DNA of 64,000 nucleotides from Takakia lepidozioides (taxonomy: Eukaryota > Streptophyta > Takakiopsida > Takakiales > Takakiaceae), in contig CM060734.1 in the NCBI GenBank assembly GCA_030704615.1, forward strand, positions 48,564,042 through 48,628,041. The letters run 5' to 3'. This document shows positions 47,619 through 59,150 of this stretch, piece after piece. The notes beneath the pieces are model-generated. The model saw nothing but the letters and a program-made list of their open reading frames with translations. It did not search any database and was not told where the DNA came from. Within the stretch, counting starts at the first letter, position 1, and every line of letters begins with the position of its first letter. Both the position numbers and the translations under genes were made by a program.

Positions 47619-49713
47619 ATTCAAAACAGCCCTGATGAACTGGAGTATATTTCAATGGCTTATAATGCTCCCATTAGTTCTTCTGAGATTGTGGAAGCAA
47701 TTGAACATTTAAATGGATATAAAGCTGGTGGACCTGATGGTATTGTCAACGAGCTTATCAAGCACGGTGGCGATCCCATGATAGAGGCCCTAGTTCTCCT
47801 CTTTAACCTTATCTGGAAGACTGAAATGATCCCCTTTCGCTGGCGACAGGGGGTCATTGTCAATCTATACAAGAAGGGTGACAGAGAAGAACCGGGGAAC
47901 TACCGTGGCATCACGCTCCTCAATGCTGTTGGCAAGACATTCTGCAGAGTTATAAGTACTCGTCTCGAGTTGATCTGGAGTCTAGAGGTTGTTTCCACGA
48001 AGGCCAAGCTGGCTTTCGGCGAAACAGGGGCTGTGTGGATCATATCTTCACTCTAAGCCAGATTATCCAGGGAAGGAAAAAAGAAGGGAAACCCACTTAT
48101 GTCTTTTTCCTGGATGTCAAAAAGGCTTATGACACAGTGTGGAGAGATGGCCTATGGTTCCGCCTCTGGTCTTGTGGGATCAAGGGAAAGATGTGGAGAG
48201 TTGTCCACAACTTGTATGCTCACACCAAAAGCTGTGTCACTGTTAACGGACAGAAGTCCAACTTCTTTGACATAGACCAAGGTGTAGCTCAAGGATGTAC
48301 TATCAACTCCTCGAGGATGTGGAAAGTGAGGGATTTGGGTTAAGGGTGGGTGATACCACCATACCAGCCCTTATGTTTGCGGATGACTTCGCAGGCATAG
48401 GGGAGACTCCAACCAATCTCCAGGAGTTGATTGATTGCGCGAAGAGATACTTTGATCTTTGGGGGCTAGAGGCTAATGTCAGCAAATGTGCAGTGGTAGC
48501 ATTCAACGACAGAGGAGAGGGAGGAAGTGATCTTAAGTGGCAGTGGGGTAGCCAAGAGATCCCGGTCCTCCCTTCCTACACTTACCTGGGCGTTGAGTTC
48601 TCCTCCAATTGTAATTGGGATGCACATATCCGGAAAGTTGTTCAAACTGGCAAGGGCAAAGCTCTGGGGCTCACTAAATTTTTCCACTGCAGAGGGGTCA
48701 ACTCTGAGGTTAAGAAAACCATGCTTTGTCGCGTTATTAGACCTGCCTTGGAGTACGGATCTGCTATATGGGTTGATAACTCCAACCAGGCTAAGTCTCT
48801 AGAATCCATTCAAGTGGGGGTGCTTAAGGAGTGTATGTCAGCATGCTCCAAAACAGCCAATGTGGCTGTTCGGGGTGAGTTTGGCATTCCGTCCTTAAGC
48901 TCCGGACGAGATGAATTCAAGGTCAGATGGTGGGGTCAGCTGCAACATATGCCCAACACCAGATATCCTAAGTTAATCGACTCTATATCTTGGAAACAGG
49001 ACCGCCCTGTCAAACAGGCTAAGTCCTGGCAGAAGAGAGTAGAAGAGATCCTCAAGGACCTGGATCCGCAAGTCTTGACCCTGCTGGATAAATCTGACTT
49101 AGAGGCTGTAGTGTCCTCAGCCATGTCTGTTGCCATGAGATTGTCTGATGAAAATGAAGTTAGGCAGAAAACTTCCCTGAACTTGTTTCCAGTCTGTGAC
49201 ATGGGGGAGGACATCTTGGATGACCTCAAGGGTCTACCCACTCTCAGCACTAGACTGAAATTTAAACTCAGGGCAGGAAGCCTACCTTTGAACAGCAAAC
49301 AGAAGCAGAGAGGAAAGGGAGAGTGCAATTGCCCGTTGTGTGGGCAATCTGAAGACAGTATTCATTTTCTGATACACTGTCCGGGGTTCTCTCACCAAAG
49401 AGACGCTCTCTTCAAATCTATTAAGGGAATTGTGCCTGTACCCCTGTTTACCAACTTTGAAAGTCTCGAGGCTGAGCCAAAAGCCCAGGCCCTCCTGAGG
49501 CCTAGTTTTTGGGCAAATCACACACAGCAGATTGATGCTTGTGTGAAGGGATTTCTAGAGGATATCTGGAAAACCCGGATTAATTCTTTATATGGAGGTA
49601 AGTCTTACTACCAACGTCAGCCCCTGACAGAGGTAGGTTCTGTCCCTTTTGTTCCCGCTCAAACTGGGCGCGGGGTCAATGGCCACAAGGCTACGGCAAA
49701 CAACGTCTTATGA
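47619..49713 (+). mobile_element. LINE (non-LTR) ORF2 fragment with RT and C-terminal zinc knuckle
   Basis: RT blocks: VNLYKKGDREEPGNYRGITL, then HIFTLSQIIQGRKKEG, FFLDVKKAYDTVW, GVAQGCT and LMFADDFAG (48375 onward). The remainder, to 49713, is open for 472 codons and ends with a CCHC knuckle CNCPLCGQSEDSIHFLIHC. Compared with the copy at 25400, one base is lost near 47969. About ten codons appear missing near 48300 between the QGCT and FADD blocks. The endonuclease domain and 3' tail are absent. A defective, 5'-truncated copy. Confidence 0.9.
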
Positions 49714-50330
49714 GTACAATCTCTCTGGCAGTGCAATCACAGCCACATGTGCGACATCTGGGTCACATTGGGGGTTCCAGCAGCAGGCTGCAGTCAACTC
49801 GGGGTATACCGATGCTGGAAAATCCAGGCTTCGACATTGACAACACTTCCTTGCAACTGGATTGTTGTCAGCAAAGTGAGCACTGTGTGGTAAGTTCATG
49901 CTATAGCTGTCTTGTACCATAGTGAGCTTAAACCCCACATCCTGCTCCTGGAGGGCAGTATCCTGCGAGAATTCGAGCGGATCACTCCGCGCCATGCTCT
50001 GCACCATTAAAGGCTGAGCGACGAGTGGCTATCTCTCTACGCACTGTCGTGTCACAAGGAAAGTTTGAGTGACCACCCCAGTGTTCACGCCATCACGCAT
50101 GCCACTGCGCCCTCCTCTTTCAGGACAAGGGCCTACCATGGCATTAAACCTGTTCGCCCTAGTCTCAACTTCAACTGCTTTTACATATGCAGATGTGCAT
50201 TGCTTCATCCAGGGAAAGAACAGATCATCTCTTTGTTGCAAGAAAGGTCTACCTGGCTACTCCTCTTGCATGGAGGACGACTGGACTTGCAATTGATATT
50301 GGTTTCAATGGATTCCGTGGGATTTGGCAG
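49714..50330. other. No gene recognised
   Basis: Sequence between the LINE and the first WD40 exon. No zinc-finger coding exons, which a ZFWD gene would have upstream, were found. Confidence 0.35.
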
Positions 50331-51480
50331 GCAATCAGAGCCATAACTTGGCCAGCAGGATCTTCCCACCTTTATACCAGTGGGAAAGATGAAGTACATA
50401 TGTGGGACTGCAGCACGGGCATGGTAAGCATTAAGCACGACATATTCACTTTCATCCCGTCTTTGTTTCTTGTTCAACCAATGAAGATAGGGTAAGATAG
50501 GCCTCTATCAAAGACCTGGGGTGTTTGTTGGCTTTATTGTACCAGTGTGGTGCAGATGGGAGGAGATGTTGGTGGTTTGCTAAGTGCACCTGGATGGTTG
50601 TTTATTGGCCTCATCAATGAGGTGAAGGTAAATTCTTAGTCCGTATGTATCATGGACCCTCCAGCCGGTTTCAAATTTCATATCTATTAACACTGAGGCA
50701 CCAGGGTGGACAGCCATGGAATCTGCAGACATCAGCACAGCATGCTTTTTGCTGGCACTCAAGTAAGCTGCCTATTTCTCATCTCTCTCTAGAGGCAATT
50801 TGTGTCTGTCTGTGTATGATGGTCAAAGCTCATGGGGAGCAATAAATATGCAAATGTTTCCTTCTCCTTTTTTCTCTGCTCACCCCTTTGGTGATGTATT
50901 GGTCAGGATGGGAATATCTTGGAGTGGAGATTCAGCCCTGCCAGAAACTCATTTGAGGCAGAGGTATCTTTGTCTGGCCACACTGGCCCTGTGATGACGC
51001 TGCTTGTCAAGGACAGCCGCTTATACTCGGGTTCACAGACAAATCAATCCGGGTATATGTCTAAACTACACACTGAGTTGAAGGTTTCCCGTTATATCTG
51101 GTGGGTTGTTGCAGTTCTTCACCATCTGTAGATCACCATAGAACCTTGTAATGTGGGATGGCAGGTTTGGGATGCATCCAGAAGAGCATGCCTACAAAGG
51201 CTTCAAAGCCATGAGGATGTGGTGATGGACCTCCTCTTCTGGGAGCAGTTCCTTCTGTCCTGCTATGGGACGATTAAGGTATGTGAGAAAAGCATTATTA
51301 TTGGGTTGCCTCTTGAAAAGTGCCTCTGTAGATGTTGTCCAAATACTCACCATGTTGAGAAGCACGTGTTATGTTTGATGGTGAAAGCTTCATTTAGTTG
51401 GATTCCATGGGCTGTTGCAGGTGTGGGCGCCAAATGTTGTTGGTCAATTCGAACCAACCTTTACGTTATGCTTGCGTTGA
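50331..51480 (+). pseudogene. ZFWD-like WD40-repeat gene remnant
   Basis: Splice-flanked exons encode pieces in the order of the plant CCCH-zinc-finger/WD40 (ZFWD) proteins. 50331-50423 (SSHLYTSGKDEVHMWDC); 50556-50627 (GGLLSAPGWLFIGLINEVK); about 50713 (PWNLQTSAQHA); about 50910-51055 (DGNILEWRF, SGHTGPVMTLLVKDSRLYSG); about 51166-51278 (VWDASRRACLQRL, FWEQFLLSCYGTIK); and VWAPNVVG at about 51420. Disabling marks are a frameshift inside the block after LYSGS and loss of a few residues in the last repeat. The CCCH fingers and the last blades are missing. A downstream exon-like piece at about 51590-51800 (KRRKGKEPVV) is unassigned. Confidence 0.7.
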
Positions 51481-51839
51481 CGCAAGCCTGATACTGAGGG
51501 CTCGCAGGCACCCAGATTTCAGTTGTAACCACTGGTCATTCTATTGAAAGCTGTTGTGACGATGACAGTGGATATAGTTCTTGCGAAGTAGTGCTTGCAT
51601 GTCCATTGTCCATTGTTCATGGTTTGGAAATGCTCACACCTGTATCTTATGTTTCATGTGGCGAGCAGAATAAGAGGAGGAAGGGCAAAGAACCTGTCGT
51701 GGCGGCTGCCGTCCAGACAGAGGTTCAGGACACGGATTTGGATTACAAGGGCAGAGCCATCAAGATTACAACGATGCAACGGCGTGAGCCCCCCGCGTGA
51801 GCGTGTGAGCGGTCCATGATGGTTATGGAGGCAAACATT

Positions 51840-52360
51840 ATGATACCTCTGTGCAGTGTTCGCCCTGCCCTGACGTGGGGATATCAGGAAGCTCCAGGGA
51901 GATTTTGTGCACGGGTATGTGTTCACTTTTTTGAGTCGATTGCAACTTTTTGACTATTGGCGTTACCAGTGAAATCCGTCGAGTCGATTCAGTCACCTAG
52001 TTAAATAGGTTTCACTGGTCCTGACACAGTGAAAACAGTATACCATAGTACCTTGGCAACTTCGACACAAATTTTAATATTTTAAAAATTGTTGAAATTT
52101 TTGGAAATTGATTTTGTGAAATTAAGGAACTTTGTGAATGATAATAAAGCATATTTAAGAATATTCCATATGTTGAAATGAAATTCTCAAAATAAAATAA
52201 ATATTCGACATATGATTGTTGATTACTACGGTATTGTGGTGGAACCCACCCTCTCGATCCAAGGAGGTATGACTTGTAGTAAAGTGATTTAATTACAGTA
52301 TGACGTGGATGCGACGTGGACAAGATGTGTAGTAAAGTGGTTTAACTGCGTTCTGAATAC
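51840..52360. other. No gene recognised
   Basis: AT-rich spacer between the WD40 remnant and the PPR pseudogene. Confidence 0.35.
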
Positions 52361-52364
52361 TGCC

Positions 52365-53604
52365 ACTGATGAACATGTATGCTAAATGTGGGAGCATCCA
52401 GGATGCAAAGGGAGTGTTCAACAGTGAACAAAATGTGTCCTAGAGTGTTAGGATTGTAGGATATGCGCGGCATGGGTGTGGGATGGAGGCTTTGGAGACC
52501 TATGAGCAAATGATGCGGGAAGGGGTGAAGCCCAACCAGGTCACGTTCATTGCGTTTGCGATGCGTGTGCGAGCCTGGCAGCCCTGGAAAAAGGCAAACG
52601 GATCCATGCTAACATCATGAAAGCTGGAATTCTACCAGGTGTCATTCTGGATACTGCCCTGGTAGACATGTATGCCAAATGTGGGAGCATCAAAGATGCA
52701 AAGGGAGTCTTTGACAAAATGGCTGAACAAAATGTGGTGTCATTTAGTGCGATGATCGCAGGATATGCCCAACCTGGGTTTGGAATGGAGGCTTTGGAGA
52801 CCTATGAGCAGATGATGCGGGATGGGGTGAAGCCCAACCAGGTCACGTTTGGTTGCATTTGCAATGTGTGTGCGAGCTTGGTAGCCCTGGAAAAAGGCAA
52901 AGAGGTCCACGCTGACGTCTTGAGAACTGGAATTGTATCAGATACCAGGCTGAACAGTACCCTTGTGGCCATGTATGTGAAATGTGGGAGCATTGAAGAT
53001 GCAAATGGAGTGTTCGAATGACACTATGGCTGAACGAAATTTGGTGTCCTGGAATGTGATGATCACATGATATGCCCAGCATGGGTGCTGGAGGAGACTT
53101 TGGGGACCTATGAGCAAATGATTTGGGAAGGGGCGAAGCCTGACCAGGTCACATTTGATTTTGCTTGCAATGCTTGTGCCTGCCTGGCAGCTCTCGGAAA
53201 GAGCAAAGAAGTCCATGTTGACATCATGAAAGCTGGAATTGTACCAGATGTCATTCTAGACACTGTCCTTATGGACATGTATGCTAGATGCGGGAGTGTC
53301 AAGGATGCAAAGGGAGTGTTTGACAAAATGGCTGAACGAAATGTGGTTTCATGGAGTACAATGATTGCAGGATATGCCCAACATGGTTCTCGTAGGGAAG
53401 CCCTGCAACTATTTGAAGGTATGCAAAAGGAAGGCTTCAAGCTAAATGGTATCACCTTTTTAAGTGTTCTACAAGCATGTAGCCATGGGGGCCTAGTGGA
53501 TGAAGGCAGACACTACTTCGATTCTCTGAGTCGAGATCATGGCCTCAATCTTATAGTGGAGCACTTCGGCTGCATGGTGGACCTTATTGGCCGTGCAGGG
53601 CTGA
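52365..53604 (+). pseudogene. PLS-class PPR protein gene, 5' part, broken
   Basis: At least four tandem PPR blocks about 300 bp long, each starting with a variant of MYAKCGSIKDAKGVF (52374, 52668, 52972 and 53277). Typical phrases are NVVSFSAMIAGYAQ, GVKPNQVTF and LEKGKEVHADV; the last block has VLQACSHGGLVDEG and EHFGCMVDLIGRAG. PPR proteins of this class bind organellar RNA. Stops and frameshifts lie near 52440, 52560 and 53020, so it is not translatable as a whole. The reading breaks at GRAGL, where foreign sequence begins; the tail resumes at 54663. Confidence 0.85.
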
Positions 53605-54662
53605 AACATTGGAAGCGGCAGCAGTGCACAAGCTCCTTTCTGCAATAAATCCCTATGGAACCAGGATGGAGTACTACAATCCTTGGATCCCTGGTCTGGT
53701 TGCAAAGATTCAAAGACTGGCTGTCGAAGCCCAGGAGAGGCGAAAAATACACCAGATTATTGATGATGTAACTTTTATTTGAAGTTAATCAAGAGCTTGA
53801 TGTCAGAAATGGCTACTTCTTCCTCATTGTTTTTGAACTGTTCTGTCTTGTCAGAGATATTCTTGGCCTGATGGTCAGAGTCAAACAATGCTATATAACC
53901 TACCCTAATTGTTTCAACTGACAGGAAGAGAAGGCTATGAGGACAGTGCTCGAGAAGTTATACCGAGTACTGATTGGACCTGTCAAAGATGAGCTTGATA
54001 CACTACTCAAACCTGAGGACACCCTCGTGTTCGTGCCACATGAGGTACAATAGTAAATGTATGGTTTGCCTATTAGGGTTCAAGTGAGCTGTGAGATGCA
54101 TGTTGCAACAAGAGAAATAGAGGTTTTGTACGTCGATATACCTGTGGAGCTGTATTGATGTTCTATGAATCTTCATGTCCTTATTTCTACAAACGTCTAC
54201 AAACAACCATTGCTGGACGAGGATTGACTGTGGTGTACTCAGGCCGAGTTGGTGTAGGGCCTTGAGACAACAGGCCTTCATTTCTCCCTAGAGCACGATC
54301 CTATTGTGGGTGGAATAGTGGAGAATAATCTAGGCATAACTTTATAATTAATACTCAGCAGTGCAGACGCTGGTCTAATGTTGCCCCCCAAAAACAGCAA
54401 GAATGAGAGATCAAACTCATCTTCAAGTAGAGGTGCTAATGTTGCTAAAGGAGAAAGCAACGTACTCGAAGACAGCCCTATAGCCTTGCAGCCCATGTTG
54501 CTAAAGGCATTGGTATTACTTAGCAGTTAGATTGTTCATCACTGGCTACATTCTATGGAACATAAGAGCATTCTGGCAACAATCAAGTTATAGTTACACC
54601 GATGTAGTGGGCAAAAGTATGAGCACGAAGTTTGCAAATCGATGAAAACCCCTAAATCTGAG
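53605..54662 (+). pseudogene. Captured two-exon gene fragment (CHAT-domain-like) inserted in PPR copy
   Basis: About 1.06 kb splits the PPR reading. Exon-like 53605-53767 encodes LEAAAVHKLLSAINPYG and onward, ending at a good donor (GTAACT). Exon 53925-54044 lies between CTGACAG and GTACAA and encodes 40 residues, with AMRTVLEKLYRVLIGPVKDE and LLKPEDTLVFVPHE. Both join in phase 0 across a 157-bp intron. The second resembles the N-terminal part of a CHAT (caspase-like) domain; the identification is tentative. The rest of the insert has no recognised exon. The hexamer GGCTGA occurs at both borders (53599 and 54662). Confidence 0.5.
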
Positions 54663-55005
54663 GCTGAGGACTTCAATAACGAAATGCCAGTCCAACCAAA
54701 ATTTGTGGTGGTGTGGAAAGCCTTGCTTGGTGCCTGCAGAATTCATGGCAAAGTGGACGTGGCAGAACGAGCGGCAAAATTTATTCTTAGATAGGATCGA
54801 CAGGATGTTACTACTAATGTGCTGCTATCAAATATTTATGCCGCAGATGGCAGGTGGGATGATACTGCAAAGGTAAGAACAATGATGAAAATCAGAGGTG
54901 TCTGAAAGCAACCAGGTTCCTACTACATGGAGATCGGCAACCGGGTCCACAATTTTGTGGTACATGACAAACTGCATCAAGAGCTACCCAGCAATTAAAC
55001 CCAGG
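54663..55005 (+). pseudogene. PPR protein gene, C-terminal E/E+ part
   Basis: Continues the PPR interrupted at 53604: EAEDFNNEMPVQP, WKALLGACRIHGKVDVAERA, VLLSNIYAADGRWDD, then YYMEIGNRVHNFVVHD of the E/E+ tail. In-frame stops occur (after FILR at 54793 and after KIRGV near 54902). No DYW deaminase domain is seen. Confidence 0.8.
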
Positions 55006-55009
55006 GCTC

Positions 55010-55700
55010 AGCCTTGAGGAAGGCCTGCCTTGAGATTTTGAAAGTTGGTGAACTGAGCTCTTGAGAGGGATTTTACATTGCCTACACCAACATAGTGTTG
55101 GATGACTGAGATTGGGCTGACTAAGAAAACTGAGATTGGGCTTGGCCTGGCTGTAGTCACATCTTTCCCCTCCCTCAGCCACATGACAGAGTCATCCTCT
55201 ATGTTGACAGAGGAAGCCTAAACTTTCGCGAGGCAAGACAATAAAATATGCACATTGAAAGGTTGAATGTGCATGGTCAATCCATTGACACATTGACCAC
55301 ATGTGGATTACCCACAATGACCACAATGACCACAATGACCACATTTTGTATCCGGTGCAATGATTTCTCTCTACTACGTGTTTCTTTTATCTTTTTTGAG
55401 GTTTGAGAAGGGATAACAATGCTGCCTCTCTGCCAAGCTCAGCATGGAAGACATTCCCAAAAGGTTGATATTTTTAAAGGAGCTTTCATAGCTTTCATAG
55501 CCCAATTATTTCTCAAAATGGATTGTGTGATCACCAAAGTGAAGATCCTCAAAATGTTCTTGGAGTGCTTTTTCAAACGATCAACTTGTTCTTATAGATA
55601 TTCTTGCACCTGAGACTACACTCTTAGTAATATACAGATTCCTGACTCTCAATGGTCTAGTCTCACCAGAATGCAACAGTGGTTTGAGCCAAGAAAGATC
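55010..55700. other. No gene; short tandem repeat
   Basis: Holds three copies of CACAATGAC at about 55311-55338. Otherwise unassigned sequence downstream of the PPR remnant. Confidence 0.4.
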
Positions 55701-55732
55701 ACCATGCTTCAGGGTCTTCATCTTTGCTGTCG

Positions 55733-57331
55733 TTGAAGCTTGAAGGAATCCAGCAGGGGTTGGATGTACCAGTATAGAGAAATGAATGCATAGAACACAA
55801 CATGGTAGAATACAGCCATGCATAAGAGAATAACCACATCTTTCCACTTTCCAGGATGCTCCAATTTCTACATTGCGCCTGGAAGTTGGAGACTGTTGTC
55901 AAGATCCGTTAAGCCCCTAAATTCGGTCTCAAACATGCCCTATCAAATCCAAAATGGCATCCATGTGGATAGTGAAAATTTTGTGGGTTTCTCTCTGCAA
56001 CATGGGTATGCTTGAAATTCAGTTCTTTCTATTCTCACACCTCTTTTCCTCTTTTTGCCCAAACCAAACTGGGGATAGAGTCAATCAACATACTTACAAA
56101 AAGCATTGCATGCTGAAGGATGAAACACAACCCAGACCACCAGAATAGAGCTAAGCCCTTCATAGTATATCTAGAAAAGCAGAGCATAAGATGGAGCTAA
56201 TAGTTACCCGAATAGAATATGTGTGGAAGGAGATGTATGACACTCGATATGTCCAAATAGGCCTTGGAATGTCGTGAGCAAGTCGGAACTAGCCCCCAAC
56301 TAGCAGAAATATGCTATGCAATGTCCATTTAGAAATTGTGTTGGTATTTGTAGAGGTTATGCCAAAACTTGAAGACTACCGCACACAGATTTACATATTT
56401 AACTGTGGTGAGCTTTTTGTTCAGATCATGTTCTGAGCACAATAGAAATGATCTGCCAAAAAATTTCAACATATGGCTTATGTTGTAACGATGATGTCCC
56501 CTACTACAGATGTGCAAGCAACACTTGAGATCTGGTAATTGAAATTCAATGCTTGTTCTATGGCGAAGACACTGGCAGGATGCATACCTGAAATCCAGTT
56601 TCGACAACCATGGCCACAAAATAGTTTGGAACTATAGCTGCATCGCCATCATTAAGCTCTCAACTACCAGCAGACTGAAGGAAGAAGAGAATACAAACGA
56701 AATACATGAAGTGTCCAAATCCTGCATGCAGCTCCACGAGGAAGTACACAATGCATGAGGACACCAAAAGGAAAGGCAGGCGGAATAGCAAGGTCCCGAG
56801 TGCGTATGAAGATATTCCATAGTGTGGATTTCGTCTCTCACGCACAAAACCTGCACATGGATAAAGATTTTGATTATTGTTCCAGAATTATAGGCTTGAA
56901 GACGTTCAAGTTTCCAGAGGTTCACGTTGATTTCTAAAGCGAGAGTGAGCTTGAAAAATGCCTTGCTAGGTTCCATGCCTGAGGGTCTACAGCAATGTTT
57001 GAGCACAAAAATGACACACATTCTCTTTGGATCTTATGGAATTCAAGATTGCTTATTGAAATTTGTCAGTTAAAGAAAGTGCCGTGAAGATGGTGGCTAA
57101 ACAGTATGTAAGATCTATCGTTGTTGCTGAAGTCATATGGTTGAGAGAATGAACCTGCGTTTCCTGATAACACAACGGGGAAGAAGCTATGGCCAAAAAC
57201 ATCAAGGCCTCTAGTACAAAAAATAGACAAGAGGACCTAGTCTGCATCATGAACCAAATGAGAGTCAGTTTCAGGAAACTTCCAAAAACCCCCCTCATCG
57301 GTCGTGTCCATAAAATAATACTAGATTTCAA
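55733..57331 (-). pseudogene. ABCG half-transporter, C-terminal membrane part, broken
   Basis: Minus-strand exons follow the ABCG transmembrane domain order. 57155 to about 57331 (LFFVLEALMFLAIAS, CYQETQ). 56588-56850 (RERRNPHYGISSYALGTLLF, VYFLVELHAGFGHFMYFV, IVPNYFVAMVVETGFQ). 55733 to about 55950 (GMFETEFRGL, then KWKDVVILLCMAVFYHVVFY and stop). ABCG proteins export lipids, hormones or cuticle precursors at the plasma membrane. The nucleotide-binding domain is absent. Frameshifts at the start of and inside the middle exon, stops near 55890 and 55960, and a missing segment before GMFETEF make it a pseudogene. Confidence 0.75.
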
Positions 57332-57485
57332 ATTTCAGATTTCAAATTCGAACATGTGTAGCCATGTGTAACCATGCATCTGGTGGCTTCACTCCCACTA
57401 TGGTCATCATGTTAGGATCATGACCACATGTGACATCTGCAATGTATGGGTGTATGTTTGACATGATTCATGTGTTGCGGTGACT

Positions 57486-57690
57486 TCTAGCGGGCGGGGC
57501 GGGGCGAGGGGGTTGGAGGGGCGGGACCGGGTGGCACGGGCCGGGGGGCGGGGGGTGATGGGGGGTAGGGGGTCCCTGGCCGCTGGGACCGCGAGCCGCG
57601 CAGGAGCTGCGAAGTGGGTGCATCTGGGGGCATGGGGGGTGCCACGCAGGCAGGACCCTTGGGCTCACATTAAACTCCCGGGCCTTTTCT
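57486..57690. other. G-rich island
   Basis: About 200 bp with many G runs on the plus strand (for example GGCGGGGCGGGGCGAGGGGG), strikingly different from the AT-rich neighbourhood. It has G-quadruplex potential. An open frame runs across it on each strand but the translation is low-complexity and not credible as a gene. Confidence 0.75.
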
Positions 57691-58913
57691 AATGTGTGCC
57701 CTTCCAAACTGGAATCCACAGTAGCTGAGCTACAGCTGTTTGATCTCTTGTACTTTTTTGTCCAGAGCTCTAAATGTATAAAAGTTAAACATAAGTTAAA
57801 CAAAAGCCAAACAGTTGTGTGTGAATTAGTAAAATTTACTTTTGGGTAAGAGTTGATCCACACGTGCGGACACACTGCGGAAGCTAAGGCCTCTGTAGGA
57901 ATGTTACGCATTGTGGGTTATGGATATTGCATAAAAATAGTTGAAGATGCCAAAGGAAGGAAATGAAGTTGAAAGTCTGATAGAGATTAGAACTACACGC
58001 ATCGCCAAAAGGCCAACGGCCAGCTTCACAGCTTGCACAAACAAGACGCGAAATCATATCTTGATAGTAACATGTAGAGCTTTATAGAGTAATTAATAAC
58101 GTCATAGTACACAAATCGTGATCCCAACGACCAGACGTGTTACGTACAGGAAGGAGGTTTTTGCATAGAAACTTATCAATTGGAATTACAAGGTGTTACA
58201 TTGCACATCAGCGATTCCGATCAGGTGGTTTGCAACATCATAAACGAACTGGTGATCTTGCTGCAGGATGTTACCGATGATGTTGATGCCCTGGCTGCTC
58301 GCCATGGCCAAGCAGCTGATTGTGTTGGCGTCGTCCACAAATAGAAATGTGTTTTTAGCAGTGTAATCAAGGCCAACGAAGTGCAGAACCAAAGTTGGGA
58401 AGGTAGGATTGGACACTTGAGAAACATCACAGCATAAGTCCAGTTGGTAGGAAGATCCATCAATAGTCGGGTAGGTGATTGCACCTTAGAAGGCCTGTAG
58501 CCATAACAACAGTGATACATATTTGTCAGCTTATTAAGATGATAAGACTTGGATGTGATTATCGAATACCATGAGAAACACTTGAGAAACAAGACACCAC
58601 AAGGTATCGTTTAATGACTAGTTAGGAAGGCTAAAGCATTGTCCACATTTCAAGCTGAGCTGAGATTGTAATATCTTAGAAAGTGTTTGACAAGACTAAC
58701 CTGCTTCACGACGTCATAAATGGTTTGGATCCAGTAGGTGAGTGTGGTTCCAGAATCAAGAATAACGCCTCCTCCATAATCGTCAAAGTTTATCTCTGGG
58801 ATACTCAAGTCTTGCCCTCCTACACTAATGCCGTTCACCGCCATGTAGTAAAATGTTGGATTGTTAAAATTGGGCATCAGAGGGGTGTATTGGATGCCTG
58901 ATGAAGCTGTCAC

Positions 58914-59150
58914 CTCGGGTATATGAGACGGTCACCCTGGGCAACACTGGAATCCCCAACGTTGCCTTCGGGTGTGGGCATAACAACTAGGGGACTTTTT
59001 CAAGCGTTGGAGGACTTGTGGGTCTAGGTCAAGGCCATATTTCTCTCCCCTCCCAGCTGAGCTCAAGCATAACCAACATTTTCTCTTACTATTTGGTTAG
59101 CTTGACCAGCGCCACAACGACAACCAGTCATATATTCTTCGGAGATGTGA
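58914..59150 (+). other. Inverted segment inside protease pseudogene
   Basis: Reads YETVTLGNTGIPNVAFGCGH through GLVGLGQGHISLPSQ to IFFGDV on the plus strand, whereas the surrounding pseudogene is on the minus strand. The segment corresponds exactly to the stretch YETV to FFGDV of the intact gene, so it flipped in place with little or no loss. Confidence 0.92.

Noticed and set aside
53605-54662. Helitron ends for the captured fragment (a CTAA near the right border)
   Set aside because: No 5' TC end, no 3' hairpin and no A/T insertion site could be seen, so the mechanism is left open.
55311-55338. Short tandem repeats considered as a CRISPR-like array
   Set aside because: The 9-bp units have no spacers, and the genome is eukaryotic.
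57468-57911. Open frames on both strands across the G-rich island
   Set aside because: The length comes from lack of stops in GC-rich low-complexity DNA; the Pro/Gly/Arg-rich translations have no domain.
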